64,000 bases of DNA from assembly GCA_024239075.1 (NCBI GenBank), contig JANBVI010000064.1, forward strand, positions 1-64,000, written 5' to 3'. Below, piece after piece: positions 1 through 8,403 of the stretch. The notes below the pieces were generated by a model that was given only the letters and a program-made list of their open reading frames with translations, was not told the origin of the DNA and searched no databases. The DNA is from Fischerella sp. CENA71. Lineage in GTDB: Bacteria; Cyanobacteriota; Cyanobacteriia; Cyanobacteriales; Nostocaceae. A program made the translations under genes and the position numbers. Position 1 is the stretch's first letter, and each line of letters starts with the position of its first letter.

Positions 1-10
1 TTTTATGCTT

Positions 11-39
11 AAAAAGTGCAGTAGAGTACTGCACTTTTT
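11..39. terminator. Bidirectional hairpin terminator
   Basis: A perfect inverted repeat has 13-base arms at 11-23 and 27-39 and a 3-base loop. The arms begin with five A and end with five T, so it reads as a Rho-independent terminator on either strand. It probably ends the minus-strand gene that begins at 1949 and a gene left of the window. Confidence 0.7.
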
Positions 40-179
40 GAGCTAGCCTATCCCACGTGAAGTTTTTCTCAATCTGTTTTCTCTTGAGGGGTCTTACCCC
101 CTATTCGCCAGCTGTATCTTTAGAAAAGTCGGGGATCTCGTTTGTTATGAAAAATTTAAGAATGCTATATCAAATTATT

Positions 180-1949
180 TCAAACTTTTGACTTGTTTGG
201 TTGTTGCGTAGTACTAGGTTGAGAATTTTGATTCGCTACTAGTTGTGAAAGCTGCTGAGGAGTCTCAGTCGCAGGTTGGGGAGTGCCTTTAATTGCTCCC
301 CGATAAATCAATGCACCTACAGTTTCCAGCCCAAAACCCCAACCTTTTGGTAAGTTATCATCACCATCATTTTGTCCCAAATCTATGTAAATACGCGGTG
401 GTACAAAGTACTTTAAGTCGTTATTTACTACCAGACTATCTGCTTTTTCCATAATTGCGTCGAAAGTACTATCGAACTCTGCATCGCTGTCGTAATGCTG
501 TTGTAATTTTGCTTTCACAAATTCTATAAATTCGCGAACCGCCGGTATTCTGGAATCTTCCTGGGGTTGGGGTTCAGGTTGAGAAATAGGTGGGGGAGTC
601 GGTTGAGGAGAAGTGTTAGGAGTATTATTTGCAGACTTCTTGCTAGAAGTGGGAGGATTTGGGGGTACTGGTGCAGGTACTACTATTGGTGGTACGGGTG
701 CAGGTATAGGTTGGGGATTAGAAACACTAATACCCAATTGCTTCATAATTAAAGGCTCTATATATTCCAAGAGTTTAACTTGTGCTTGCACTATTTTCGG
801 ATTGTTCTTGGCATTGCTGCGGGGAAGCAATGTACGGAAAGCACGACGCAGTACTTGAGATAATTTAAAAGGTGGAAGGGGAATACTGTTGGGATCAATA
901 TTTTGTCCATGCTTAGACATTAGTACATCTAAAGGTGGTAAATCTGCTGGTACTAATGGCATTTGAATATTAAAAGCTTTAAATTGCGGATTACCGCTTT
1001 TGAAGCTGAGAATGTTTTCTCGTCTATTATTTTGATGTTCTTGAAGTTTAAGTATCTCTAATGCTTTTGTTTCATTGCCATCTAATAGCAAAGTCAAACC
1101 TTGCTTGTTAAAAGGATAAACAGGTGTATTCAGGCTGATATAAATAAACTCTGCACAGTAGGCTGTATTTTCTGGGCGGTTAAAAAATTCTAGTGCTTGT
1201 GGATCACCAAGGCTAGCAAGGGCGCAGTTTTGCAAAAATTCTTTAAGTGTGGGGCGATCGCAAACACGGGTAGGATCACCGCCATTAAAATCATTAGCCG
1301 CAAATTGCACAAATGGATTAATTAATGCCATCCAACAAATGATACTGTCGGTATAACCACGAGATTGTTCTGGCGTGACAAACTCAGGAAACACCAAACG
1401 CTGGGCAACAGCCACAAAGCCATCGTTACCATACATCCCATTGTGATACGTATCAGGTTCGTTGAAGCTGGCAAATGCTCGTTCTCCTGAAAAGTTCTGA
1501 GCTGGTACGATCGCGCCAGAGTGGTGTCCCTCGTTTTTGATGAAAATCTCCATCAATTCATACTGTTCCTGAACATTGGGAGGCCAGCGCAAATCAATAA
1601 CCTTACCATACCTGTCTTTATTGTATTGAAAAGTACAAACTAAAAGACCATATTTATCTAGAAACTTGAGAACATCTTCGTAGCCAGAAACCATATTACC
1701 TTGAGGATCTGACAATTGTGGTTGATCGGAAATACCAATAAATCCTGGAACTTTAATAGTTTCCGCATCCACAAAACTCTGATCATCTACAATTACAATC
1801 TTGTAGAATAACCGCTTCATATCCTTGAGCGGTGAGCCTCCCTGATCATCTGGGCCTCTAAAAGCATTGAAATAATTTAAATCTACTTCTTCTGGCGATC
1901 GCAAAGGCAAACGATCATTGTTTTCTACTAAAGAATTAGTTTGGCTCAT
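180..1949 (-). CDS. Hypothetical protein with Pro-rich linker
   Basis: This 589-residue protein is not a family I recognise. There is no signal peptide or membrane segment, so it is probably soluble and cytoplasmic. Residues 1 to about 400 look like a folded region. It contains the stretch NTAYCAEFIYISLN, whose Cys-Ala-Glu could suggest a thiol-dependent enzyme, but no complete catalytic motif is visible. Residues about 410-470 form a linker rich in Pro, Gln and Ser. A second small folded region of about 95 residues follows, and the C-terminus is rich in Gln, Thr and Ser. The first Met lies directly after a stop-rich gap and has no clear ribosome binding site. The gene stands alone; its nearest neighbour is the ankyrin gene 455 bases upstream on the same strand. 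The ORF is convincing but the function is unknown. Confidence 0.75.
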   Translation of the reverse strand: MSQTNSLVENNDRLPLRSPEEVDLNYFNAFRGPDDQGGSPLKDMKRLFYKIVIVDDQSFVDAETIKVPGFIGISDQPQLSDPQGNMVSGYEDVLKFLDKYGLLVCTFQYNKDRYGKVIDLRWPPNVQEQYELMEIFIKNEGHHSGAIVPAQNFSGERAFASFNEPDTYHNGMYGNDGFVAVAQRLVFPEFVTPEQSRGYTDSIICWMALINPFVQFAANDFNGGDPTRVCDRPTLKEFLQNCALASLGDPQALEFFNRPENTAYCAEFIYISLNTPVYPFNKQGLTLLLDGNETKALEILKLQEHQNNRRENILSFKSGNPQFKAFNIQMPLVPADLPPLDVLMSKHGQNIDPNSIPLPPFKLSQVLRRAFRTLLPRSNAKNNPKIVQAQVKLLEYIEPLIMKQLGISVSNPQPIPAPVPPIVVPAPVPPNPPTSSKKSANNTPNTSPQPTPPPISQPEPQPQEDSRIPAVREFIEFVKAKLQQHYDSDAEFDSTFDAIMEKADSLVVNNDLKYFVPPRIYIDLGQNDGDDNLPKGWGFGLETVGALIYRGAIKGTPQPATETPQQLSQLVANQNSQPSTTQQPNKSKV

Positions 1950-2403
1950 AAAGTTTATACTGAGTTTATTGTTAATAAAACTTAGGCATTTACGAAAGTT
2001 TGTTCATTTACATGAAGCCCTACGTTAAAAGCTGATTTGAATTCAGCTTGAGAGTAGGAATTTTTAACCTTTTGGGTTATGCTTTTGTATTCTTGACTCT
2101 CAATATATGACTAAGATATCTTGCTTGACATGTAATAAATGTCATTTCCAGACCATTATATTTGTCATGGTTATTTTGTAAAAAAATATTCAGCAAATTT
2201 TTAAATCTTGTAGGTGTATTACGTTCGTTGTCCCAATACACCCTATAAGAATTACAGGTTAGACCGATTCAAAAAATGTTTGCAACACATTCAGAATATG
2301 AGACGCGACATATCGCGTCTCTACAAAATTCACATTTATTCCTTATTAATGACTCTCAAGAAAGGGAAAATATTCCCTTTGTGCTTCCACGCCTGTGGCA
2401 GTT
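1950..2403. other. Intergenic, AT-rich, one dispersed palindrome
   Basis: No gene is seen in this 454-base gap. It holds a palindrome at 2300-2321 with 9-base arms (gagacgcga) and a 4-base loop. Related palindromes occur at 24365-24392 and inside comM at 25385-25412, so it is a dispersed repeat and not a site particular to this gap. Confidence 0.6.
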
Positions 2404-3681
2404 TCACTCTACAGCCCCAGCTGATCGCAACTGCCGCGCCACATCTTGATAACCATTAAACTCTGCTAACATCAAAGCTGTATAGCCGCCTTGATTTTTT
2501 AAATTTACGTTTGCACCTGCTTGTAATAATAGTTGCACAGCTTCTCTGTAACCCCGTGAAGTTGCCCACATTAAGGCTGTCGCCCCGGCTGAATCTTGGA
2601 AATTAACATCTGCACCTTTGACTAATAGCTGCTGGATAATGCTGGTGCGATCGCGTTCCGCGGCTTTGATTAACGGTGTTTTACCGTCATCTGCGGCAAT
2701 ATTGGGATTAGCACCAAACTCTAATAATGTCTGTACTATTTCAGTGTGTCCTTGGGTAACTGCCAACGTTAGAGGTAGTTCACCAAAGTTTCTCACATTT
2801 GCATCTGCTCCATACCGCAGTAGCATTTCGACTATTTGACTATGTCCCTGTAATGCTGCAACAAGCAACGGTGTATCGCCGAGGTTATTTCTAATTTGCA
2901 CATTCGCACCTCGGCTGAGTAATACTTCCACCACATCGGTATAACCTTCAACAACCGCTAGGTGCAAAGCAGTTTCACCATCTTGATCTGGGAAATTCAC
3001 ATCAGCGCCTGCATCTAGTAAACAGGCAGCGATCGCACTATGTCCAGCTGCCACTGCTGCTGATAGTGCCGTAGTGCGATCGCGATTTTGCAGTTTCACA
3101 TCTGCCCCCGCGGCCAATAATGCTTGTACAATTGGCAAATGTCCCAAATCTGCTGCTAGCATCAACGGGGTTTCACCTTCTTCATCCTGGGCATTAATAT
3201 CTGCGCTGACTGATGCAATTGCTTGCACAACAGCAACATGTCCTTGCTTGAGTGCTAATTTCAAAGCAGTATCATCATCATTATCTTTGACATTGACATC
3301 TGCACCCGCCGCCAGTAAGACTTGTACCACCTCCGCATACCCTTTTAGTGCTGCTGCCATCAAAGCCGTACTACCATCTTCATTAGTAGCATTAACATCT
3401 GCACCCCTAGATACTAAAAGTCGCACAATGTCAAGACTCTTAGCACTCGCAGCCAACATCAAAGCTGTTAAACCGTAGCGTTTTCTGTGTAAATTAGCAT
3501 TAGCACCATAATTTAGAAGCGATCGCGCAATTTCCGTATAGCCAAAATTAGCAGCAAACATCAACGCCGTTGTACCTTCGCGATCGCTAACATCAGGTGT
3601 TGCACCCGCAGCCAGTAGCGCCTGCACTTGCTTAATATCACCAGTTTTAACAGCCTTTAGCAGTAAAGCATCATTGGTCAT
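2404..3681 (-). CDS. Ankyrin-repeat protein, 13 repeats
   Basis: The 425-residue protein is almost entirely ankyrin repeats. I count 13 units of about 33 residues, most with a T/S-A-L-x-x-A-A-x-x-G-H/Y helix start and an L-L-x-x-G-A-D-V-N loop. There is no signal peptide, membrane segment or catalytic domain, so it should be a soluble repeat scaffold that binds another protein. The partner cannot be read from the sequence. The start codon lies inside a run of TGACCAATGAC-type heptamers shared with other gaps, and the next gene is divergent. The length and number of repeats are ordinary for cyanobacterial ankyrin proteins. Confidence 0.93.
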   Translation of the reverse strand: MTNDALLLKAVKTGDIKQVQALLAAGATPDVSDREGTTALMFAANFGYTEIARSLLNYGANANLHRKRYGLTALMLAASAKSLDIVRLLVSRGADVNATNEDGSTALMAAALKGYAEVVQVLLAAGADVNVKDNDDDTALKLALKQGHVAVVQAIASVSADINAQDEEGETPLMLAADLGHLPIVQALLAAGADVKLQNRDRTTALSAAVAAGHSAIAACLLDAGADVNFPDQDGETALHLAVVEGYTDVVEVLLSRGANVQIRNNLGDTPLLVAALQGHSQIVEMLLRYGADANVRNFGELPLTLAVTQGHTEIVQTLLEFGANPNIAADDGKTPLIKAAERDRTSIIQQLLVKGADVNFQDSAGATALMWATSRGYREAVQLLLQAGANVNLKNQGGYTALMLAEFNGYQDVARQLRSAGAVE

Positions 3682-3893
3682 TGGTCATTAGTCATTGGTC
3701 ACTAGTCAATAGTCCATCGTCAAGGGTCAAGAGTCAATGGGGATCGGGGATCGGGGATCGGGGATCGGGAAGAGACTTGTTAAATAATTCTTCCTTGTCC
3801 TGCTTGCCCTCCCCGATCCCCAATCCCCGATCCCTAATCCCCGATCCCCAATCCCCGATCCCTAATCCCCGATCCCCAATCCCCGATCCCTAA
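3676..3893. repeat. Heptanucleotide repeat cluster
   Basis: Three tandem runs lie side by side: GTCATTG/GTCATTA-like heptamers (about 3676-3735), GGGGATC heptamers (3739-3770), and alternating CCCCGAT and CCCCAAT/CCCTAAT heptamers (3811-3893). The second and third runs are mutually complementary, so the segment could fold into a long imperfect hairpin. Such short tandem heptamers are typical of heterocystous cyanobacterial genomes. Similar runs recur at 4411-4455, 6090-6165, 8290-8317, 23340-23365, 26405-26435, 33040-33120, 34762-34812 and 41350-41400. Confidence 0.85.
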
Positions 3894-3942
3894 TAAAGGT
3901 TATGCTAATTTTTATGAAGATTTAAGAATAGGGGCAAAGGCA

Positions 3943-4413
3943 ATGAATCTGGAACTATCACCATCGGTCAAATATTGGGCGCAGTTCTTCCACCCAATCA
4001 TGATGTGGGCGTTACTACTGGTATCTGTATATGCTGCCTATTTAGGGCTGCAAGTTCAGCGTACCAGAAATTCCCAAGGTGAACAAAAGAAAGAATTGAT
4101 TAAAGGTAGATACAACATCAGACACTACCAAATTGGTTCTATATTATTGGCACTTATGGTGGCAGGCTCTATTGGTGGGATGGCTGTTACCTACATTAAT
4201 AATGGTAAGTTGTTCGTGGGGCCACACCTACTAGCGGGGCTGGGCATGACTGGTGCTATTGCCTTTTCTGCTGCTTTATCTCCCTATATGCAAAAAGGGG
4301 CAAATTGGGCCCGTGTTACTCATATTTTGCTGAACTTTACCCTTTTGGGTCTGTTTACTTGGCAAGCTATCACAGGTATGCAAATTGTGCAAAAAATTCT
4401 GACTAGTGCTTAG
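3943..4413 (+). CDS. DUF4079 four-helix membrane protein
   Basis: The 156-residue product has four hydrophobic segments (about 14-35, 62-84, 94-112 and 126-148). Conserved His residues lie near the membrane (FFHPIMMW, RHYQIGS, GPHLLAG, THILLNF), the pattern of the cyanobacterial and plastid DUF4079 family. That family resembles heme-b-binding four-helix proteins. A role in membrane redox chemistry is plausible by this analogy but not demonstrated. An AAAGG ribosome binding site lies a few bases before the ATG. The gene is monocistronic between repeat runs and convergent with the DUF1997 gene. Confidence 0.8.
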   Translation: MNLELSPSVKYWAQFFHPIMMWALLLVSVYAAYLGLQVQRTRNSQGEQKKELIKGRYNIRHYQIGSILLALMVAGSIGGMAVTYINNGKLFVGPHLLAGLGMTGAIAFSAALSPYMQKGANWARVTHILLNFTLLGLFTWQAITGMQIVQKILTSA

Positions 4414-4536
4414 TCAATAGTCATTTGTCATTGGTCATTGGTCATTTGTCATTAGAGATTAAGTAAGTCGGTCTGAATAAATAGAACAGGATTTTTAAAA
4501 TCCTTGCCAATGACTAATGACTAATGACTCATGACT

Positions 4537-5238
4537 TTATTTATTTTTCTTGACATTGACTGGTAATTCTATACCCAAAGACTGATGAAAATCTTCTTGA
4601 ACTTTGCGAGTTAAGCGACGGGAGACTTGGCGAACAATTTGATTAAGTAAGCGATCGCCTGTAGATTGAACTAAAGATTTGGGTAGTCGCTGAATAAATT
4701 TAGGAAAGTTGATGTAAACTTTTAAATCCAATTCCCACTCTACTGTTGTGATTTCACTGGAAATTGTAGGAATTGAAGACTCTTGAATTTCTATTAGCTG
4801 TAGCGAAGAATTATAGTCTACTTCATAACCAGGAGCTTGATAATCGGGAATCGGAATTGTACGAATGCGGTAAACACGATCTTCAGGAGGAAGCAGTTCT
4901 AGACCGATTTTTGGTTCCACTTCATAACCAAAAGATCCAAAGCGACCAACTACCAAAGCATAACCATTTTCTCCCAGTGGTTCTACTCTCATCGGTTCGG
5001 CACAACGGGAAAACCAACTACCATGATTATTTAAATACTCAGCAACTGTGTCAGCAGAAGCATACATTTCCATCTTGTCTTGATAACGACCACAAAACAT
5101 CGTAGGTGTGCCTACAGATTTCTCTATATGTACTACTTCATTTTCTGCGATCGATGATGCCACAGACAAAACAACTTCTGCTGATTCCAAGGACTCAAAT
5201 GATTCTATAGACTGATATTCTTTGTTTCTTGAAAGCAT
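4537..5238 (-). CDS. DUF1997 family protein
   Basis: The product of 233 residues matches the cyanobacterial and plastid DUF1997 family in overall pattern: an alternating beta-rich core followed by a C-terminal amphipathic helix (residues about 180-225, with RLLNQIVRQVSRRLTRKV). The fold is thought to resemble START/SRPBCC lipid-binding domains, but the role is unknown. The reading frame extends to a TTG at 5286. I place the start at the ATG at 5238, because the extra 16 residues are Lys- and Asn-rich and come from an AT-rich leader. No signal peptide is seen. The next gene (5415) is divergent, so the two share a promoter region. Confidence 0.75.
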   Translation of the reverse strand: MLSRNKEYQSIESFESLESAEVVLSVASSIAENEVVHIEKSVGTPTMFCGRYQDKMEMYASADTVAEYLNNHGSWFSRCAEPMRVEPLGENGYALVVGRFGSFGYEVEPKIGLELLPPEDRVYRIRTIPIPDYQAPGYEVDYNSSLQLIEIQESSIPTISSEITTVEWELDLKVYINFPKFIQRLPKSLVQSTGDRLLNQIVRQVSRRLTRKVQEDFHQSLGIELPVNVKKNK

Positions 5239-5414
5239 AAGATTTTTGTATATTTTTTTTATTTGTCTAAGATTAATATTTCCCAAACTAAGTGCAAAAT
5301 TTCGTACTGGATGTACATTTTGACCGAAAACTTAAAAATAAATCATAAATTTCATCGAATCTCTACAATAGAGACAGAAAGAAGACATACTAGTTTCCCA
5401 GGATAACGTAGAAA

Positions 5415-6074
5415 ATGAAAGCCTTTGTCGCAGGAGCAACAGGAGAAACAGGTCGTCGCATCGTACAAGAACTGACGGCGCGAAATATTCCAGTTCGCGC
5501 TTTGGTGCGCGATGTCGAGAAAGCAAGGAATATTTTGCCTAGTGAAGTAGAGTTAGTAGAAGGTGATGTGTTAGATCAACAAAGTCTAGCTACTGCTTTG
5601 GGAGATAGTACAGTTGTTTTATCTGCCACAGGAGCAAAACCTAGCTTTGATCCTACAGGTCCATATAAAGTAGATTATGAAGGGAATAAAAATTTAGTTG
5701 ATGCTGCCAAAGCTAAGGGAATAGAACATTTTGTCATGGTTTCTTCTTTAGCTGCTTCGCAATTTTTCCATCCTCTCAACTTGTTCTGGCTAATTTTGGT
5801 TTGGAAAAAACAAGCTGAGGAATATCTGCAAAAAAGTGGTTTGACTTACACAATAGTCAGACCAGGTGGTCTTAAGAATGAAGATAACACCGATTCCATC
5901 GTTATGCAAAATGCGGATACCTTGTTTGACGGTAGCATTCCTCGACAAAAAGTCGCTCAAGTTTGCGTAGAAGCTTTATTTGAACCAGCAGCACGAAATA
6001 AAATTGTAGAGATTGTAGCAAAACCAGAAGCTGCATCGAAAAGCTTTGGCGAGTTATTTGCAGGTGTGGTTTGA
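5415..6074 (+). CDS. Atypical SDR, NAD(P)-binding
   Basis: This 219-residue single-domain Rossmann protein has an N-terminal dinucleotide motif GATGETGRRIV and the spaced VSSLAAS and TIVRPGGL segments of atypical (NmrA-like) short-chain dehydrogenases. The relatives are cyanobacterial and plastid Tic62-like proteins. It lacks the Tyr-x-x-x-Lys catalytic pair of classical SDRs, so it may be an NAD(P)H-sensing or -binding protein; the substrate is unknown. It is soluble and of normal length for the class. It is not clearly in an operon, because the next gene starts after 117 bases of heptamer repeats. Confidence 0.85.
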   Translation: MKAFVAGATGETGRRIVQELTARNIPVRALVRDVEKARNILPSEVELVEGDVLDQQSLATALGDSTVVLSATGAKPSFDPTGPYKVDYEGNKNLVDAAKAKGIEHFVMVSSLAASQFFHPLNLFWLILVWKKQAEEYLQKSGLTYTIVRPGGLKNEDNTDSIVMQNADTLFDGSIPRQKVAQVCVEALFEPAARNKIVEIVAKPEAASKSFGELFAGVV

Positions 6075-6191
6075 AACAAAATTTAATCGTCAAGAGTCAA
6101 GAATCAATTGTCAAGAGTCCAGAGTCCAAAATTTTTTACCATTGACTCTTGACAATTGACCAATTTGTGAAGGAGTTTAACTCTGAAAGGC

Positions 6192-6842
6192 TTGCAATTT
6201 AAAGGCGTTGAAAAATTCATTGGCCCATTGGCTGCTGTACTAATATTTGTGTATTTATTCCAGTGGTATATTATCGGTGATTTGCGATCGCGTCCTGATC
6301 CTGTATTCAGTACCAGACAACCACCCTTAGTGATGAAAGGTGGTGATCCCTATATCCGCGCCTTAATGCGAACTATCTCAGCCAGTGAAGCTAGCGGTTA
6401 TCGTCCCTACTCGCTTTTGTATGGTGGAGAACATGTTAATGATCTCAGTCGCCATCCACAAAAGTGTGTGACAATTGTTGTCGGCCCCAACAAAGGTAAT
6501 TGTTCGACAGCCGCCGGAAGATATCAAATTATTAACACAACTTGGTTTGCGATCGCACCCAAATATCATCCAAAACCAATGCGAATGATGTTTTGGGTTA
6601 ATTACAGTTTTGAACCAGAATATCAAGATACAGTAGTGCATAGTTGGTTGAGTGATTCTCAATTTTGGGGAGTGAATATTTCCCAGTTACTACGTCAGGG
6701 AAAATTAAATGATGTTTTGCGGCGACTATCTCCCACTTGGACAAGTTTAGGATATGGTATTGAAACTAATTCTGTGAGTCCTCTTTTACCTAAGATTTAT
6801 CAGAAAATGCTACAGGAAGAATTAAAAACTGTGAAGCGATAA
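6192..6842 (+). CDS. Membrane-anchored GH104-type muramidase
   Basis: The 216-residue protein has an N-terminal hydrophobic anchor (about 9-29) followed by a lysozyme-like domain. The order SASEASG, LLYGGEHVNDLSRHPQ, STAAGRYQI and YGIETNSVSPLLPK matches the phage lambda R endolysin (GH104 lytic transglycosylase) family. The Glu in SASE is the expected catalytic residue. The anchor suggests it acts on peptidoglycan from the cell membrane. The start is TTG with GAAAGG just upstream; it is preferred over internal ATGs because it includes the anchor. No phage genes are adjacent, so it looks like a domesticated cell-wall enzyme. Confidence 0.8.
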   Translation: MQFKGVEKFIGPLAAVLIFVYLFQWYIIGDLRSRPDPVFSTRQPPLVMKGGDPYIRALMRTISASEASGYRPYSLLYGGEHVNDLSRHPQKCVTIVVGPNKGNCSTAAGRYQIINTTWFAIAPKYHPKPMRMMFWVNYSFEPEYQDTVVHSWLSDSQFWGVNISQLLRQGKLNDVLRRLSPTWTSLGYGIETNSVSPLLPKIYQKMLQEELKTVKR

Positions 6843-6863
6843 AAGTCTAGGGTGAAATACTAA

Positions 6864-7676
6864 CTATGCATTCAAAAAAATTTGAATATTCTCTACAAAA
6901 TCCTTTGGCTTTTCAAAATGAATATTATGACTTGTATTACTAATTATTTTTAGTTGACAATATTGACACATCTCTGCCATTTCTTGATTTATCTCTACAA
7001 ATTTTTCATCACTTTCACCAACTAATAATAGTAAAGAATTGGGATTATCTTTGAGTTTTTCCCATAAAGAAGGTTGACAGCCAGTACCCATTAACCGTAG
7101 GGATTTCGCTAATTCTACAGGGTTATTTTTTGTTCTAATTTCTAGCAAATTTTGAAAATGTGGATGATTTTTGATATTGCCAAAAATTGGCTGTTGATAC
7201 CAATTTGTTAAAAAGGCAATAAAATCATTTTTTTCAATACTTCTTTCTAGTTTTCTCGCAATTTGTCCATCCCGTTTTATTCTTTCTTGACGTTCTGCTG
7301 CTGTTCGTAAACCAGGAGACGCTGATTCTAGAACAACTTTAGGAAATCTATGGGGAAAGAATAAAGTGAGATATAAAGCTAATCTACCACCCATAGAATA
7401 ACCAACTAAAAAGCACTGATGAATTTGTAAATAATCTAATAATTCAATTAAAGCTTTAGCAGTGTTTGCCATTGTGTAAGAATCTTCACTTCCTAAAACT
7501 TTTGTATTTCCATGTCCTGGTAAATCTACTTTTAGACAATAAAAATCATTTTTTAACAATTGTATGGCTTGCTCAAATTCATGGCTGTCACCCATAAATC
7601 CGTGGAGAAAAAGAATTACAGGCTGAGTGCGATCGCCATCGCAAGAATAATAAAATTGGTAATTTGCTACTGCCAT
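6864..7676 (-). CDS. menH: SHCHC synthase MenH, alpha/beta hydrolase
   Basis: MenH forms 2-succinyl-6-hydroxy-2,4-cyclohexadiene-1-carboxylate in phylloquinone synthesis, which supplies photosystem I. The 270-residue protein has the oxyanion segment LFLHGFMGD, the motif DLPGHG, the nucleophile elbow GYSMGGR (Ser94), an acid in VGESDEKF, and His in SNTSHNIHFEKP. GYSMGGR together with the short lid is characteristic of MenH among alpha/beta hydrolases. It is convergent with the muramidase gene, 21 bases away. No other men genes are nearby. A generic hydrolase remains possible. Confidence 0.85.
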   Translation of the reverse strand: MAVANYQFYYSCDGDRTQPVILFLHGFMGDSHEFEQAIQLLKNDFYCLKVDLPGHGNTKVLGSEDSYTMANTAKALIELLDYLQIHQCFLVGYSMGGRLALYLTLFFPHRFPKVVLESASPGLRTAAERQERIKRDGQIARKLERSIEKNDFIAFLTNWYQQPIFGNIKNHPHFQNLLEIRTKNNPVELAKSLRLMGTGCQPSLWEKLKDNPNSLLLLVGESDEKFVEINQEMAEMCQYCQLKIISNTSHNIHFEKPKDFVENIQIFLNA

Positions 7677-8403
7677 GACTATATGTATTATTTTAAGTTC
7701 GTAGTGAGGACTTTAGTCCTCAGTATAAGGACTAAAGTCTTTACTACAAACAAAAGGTGAGAATTGTTTGTGGCAAATATTTTAATTAAAAATTTATTAA
7801 CAAATAGAAAATCTTTGGTTAAAAAAAGCTTATCACATAAGATTTATTGATAATTATCATTAGCCTAATTAAAATAATTTAATAAAAATTACACAACTTC
7901 TTGGCAATATTTAAATATTTAGTAATTTATCTACCTTGGGCAAACTTAAAAAATAAATTAGAGATAAGATTCTCAAATTCTTCAAGAATTTGAGGATATG
8001 TGCTTTGTGATTCTCATAAATCATATAGGATTGTGCTTGATAAAATAGGAGCGTTTACTTGTAATTAACCTAGATCAGGAACAAAGAATTAAATAAAGCA
8101 TTTGAGTGAGGCATATTTAACTATTTAATTATGTAAAAATTTTCTCTGTTCTGCATTATTTCTATCTAACGATAGTTAAGATTTTCTTTTTGAGAGTGCA
8201 ATCACTACAAAAGCATTCTAAATTGCAATGCTAGGTAAGTCGGCTTGAATAAACATAACGCTAGTTACGAAAAGTAAACATGCACCAAACTCTGACCAAT
8301 GACCAATGACAAATGACGACTCCAACTAGTTAGCTTGATTTGTACCGACTTACTTACAGATTTAATTGCGAATTCTAAATTAAATTACAAAGGTGCAAAA
8401 ATA
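7677..8403. other. Long AT-rich upstream region with repeats
   Basis: No gene is seen. A composite palindrome lies at about 7700-7748 (ggactttagtcc and ggactaaagtc arms); relatives occur at 42615-42637 and 54249-54270. Two copies of a dispersed repeat with an aagtcgg core lie at 8233-8267 and 8324-8356, separated by TGACCAA heptamers. The phosphoketolase promoter should be in this gap, but no confident -35/-10 pair can be called. Confidence 0.6.

Noticed and set aside
3074-3478. Plus-strand ORF of 134 codons
   Set aside because: It is the antisense shadow of the ankyrin repeats, whose regularity keeps the other frame open.
5239-5286. TTG-started extension of the DUF1997 protein
   Set aside because: It is AT-rich leader-like sequence with no ribosome binding site. 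The ATG at 5238 is preferred.
8335-8403. TTG start giving phosphoketolase 23 extra residues
   Set aside because: The segment is part of a dispersed intergenic repeat. The ATG at 8404 has a good ribosome binding site and fits the family.
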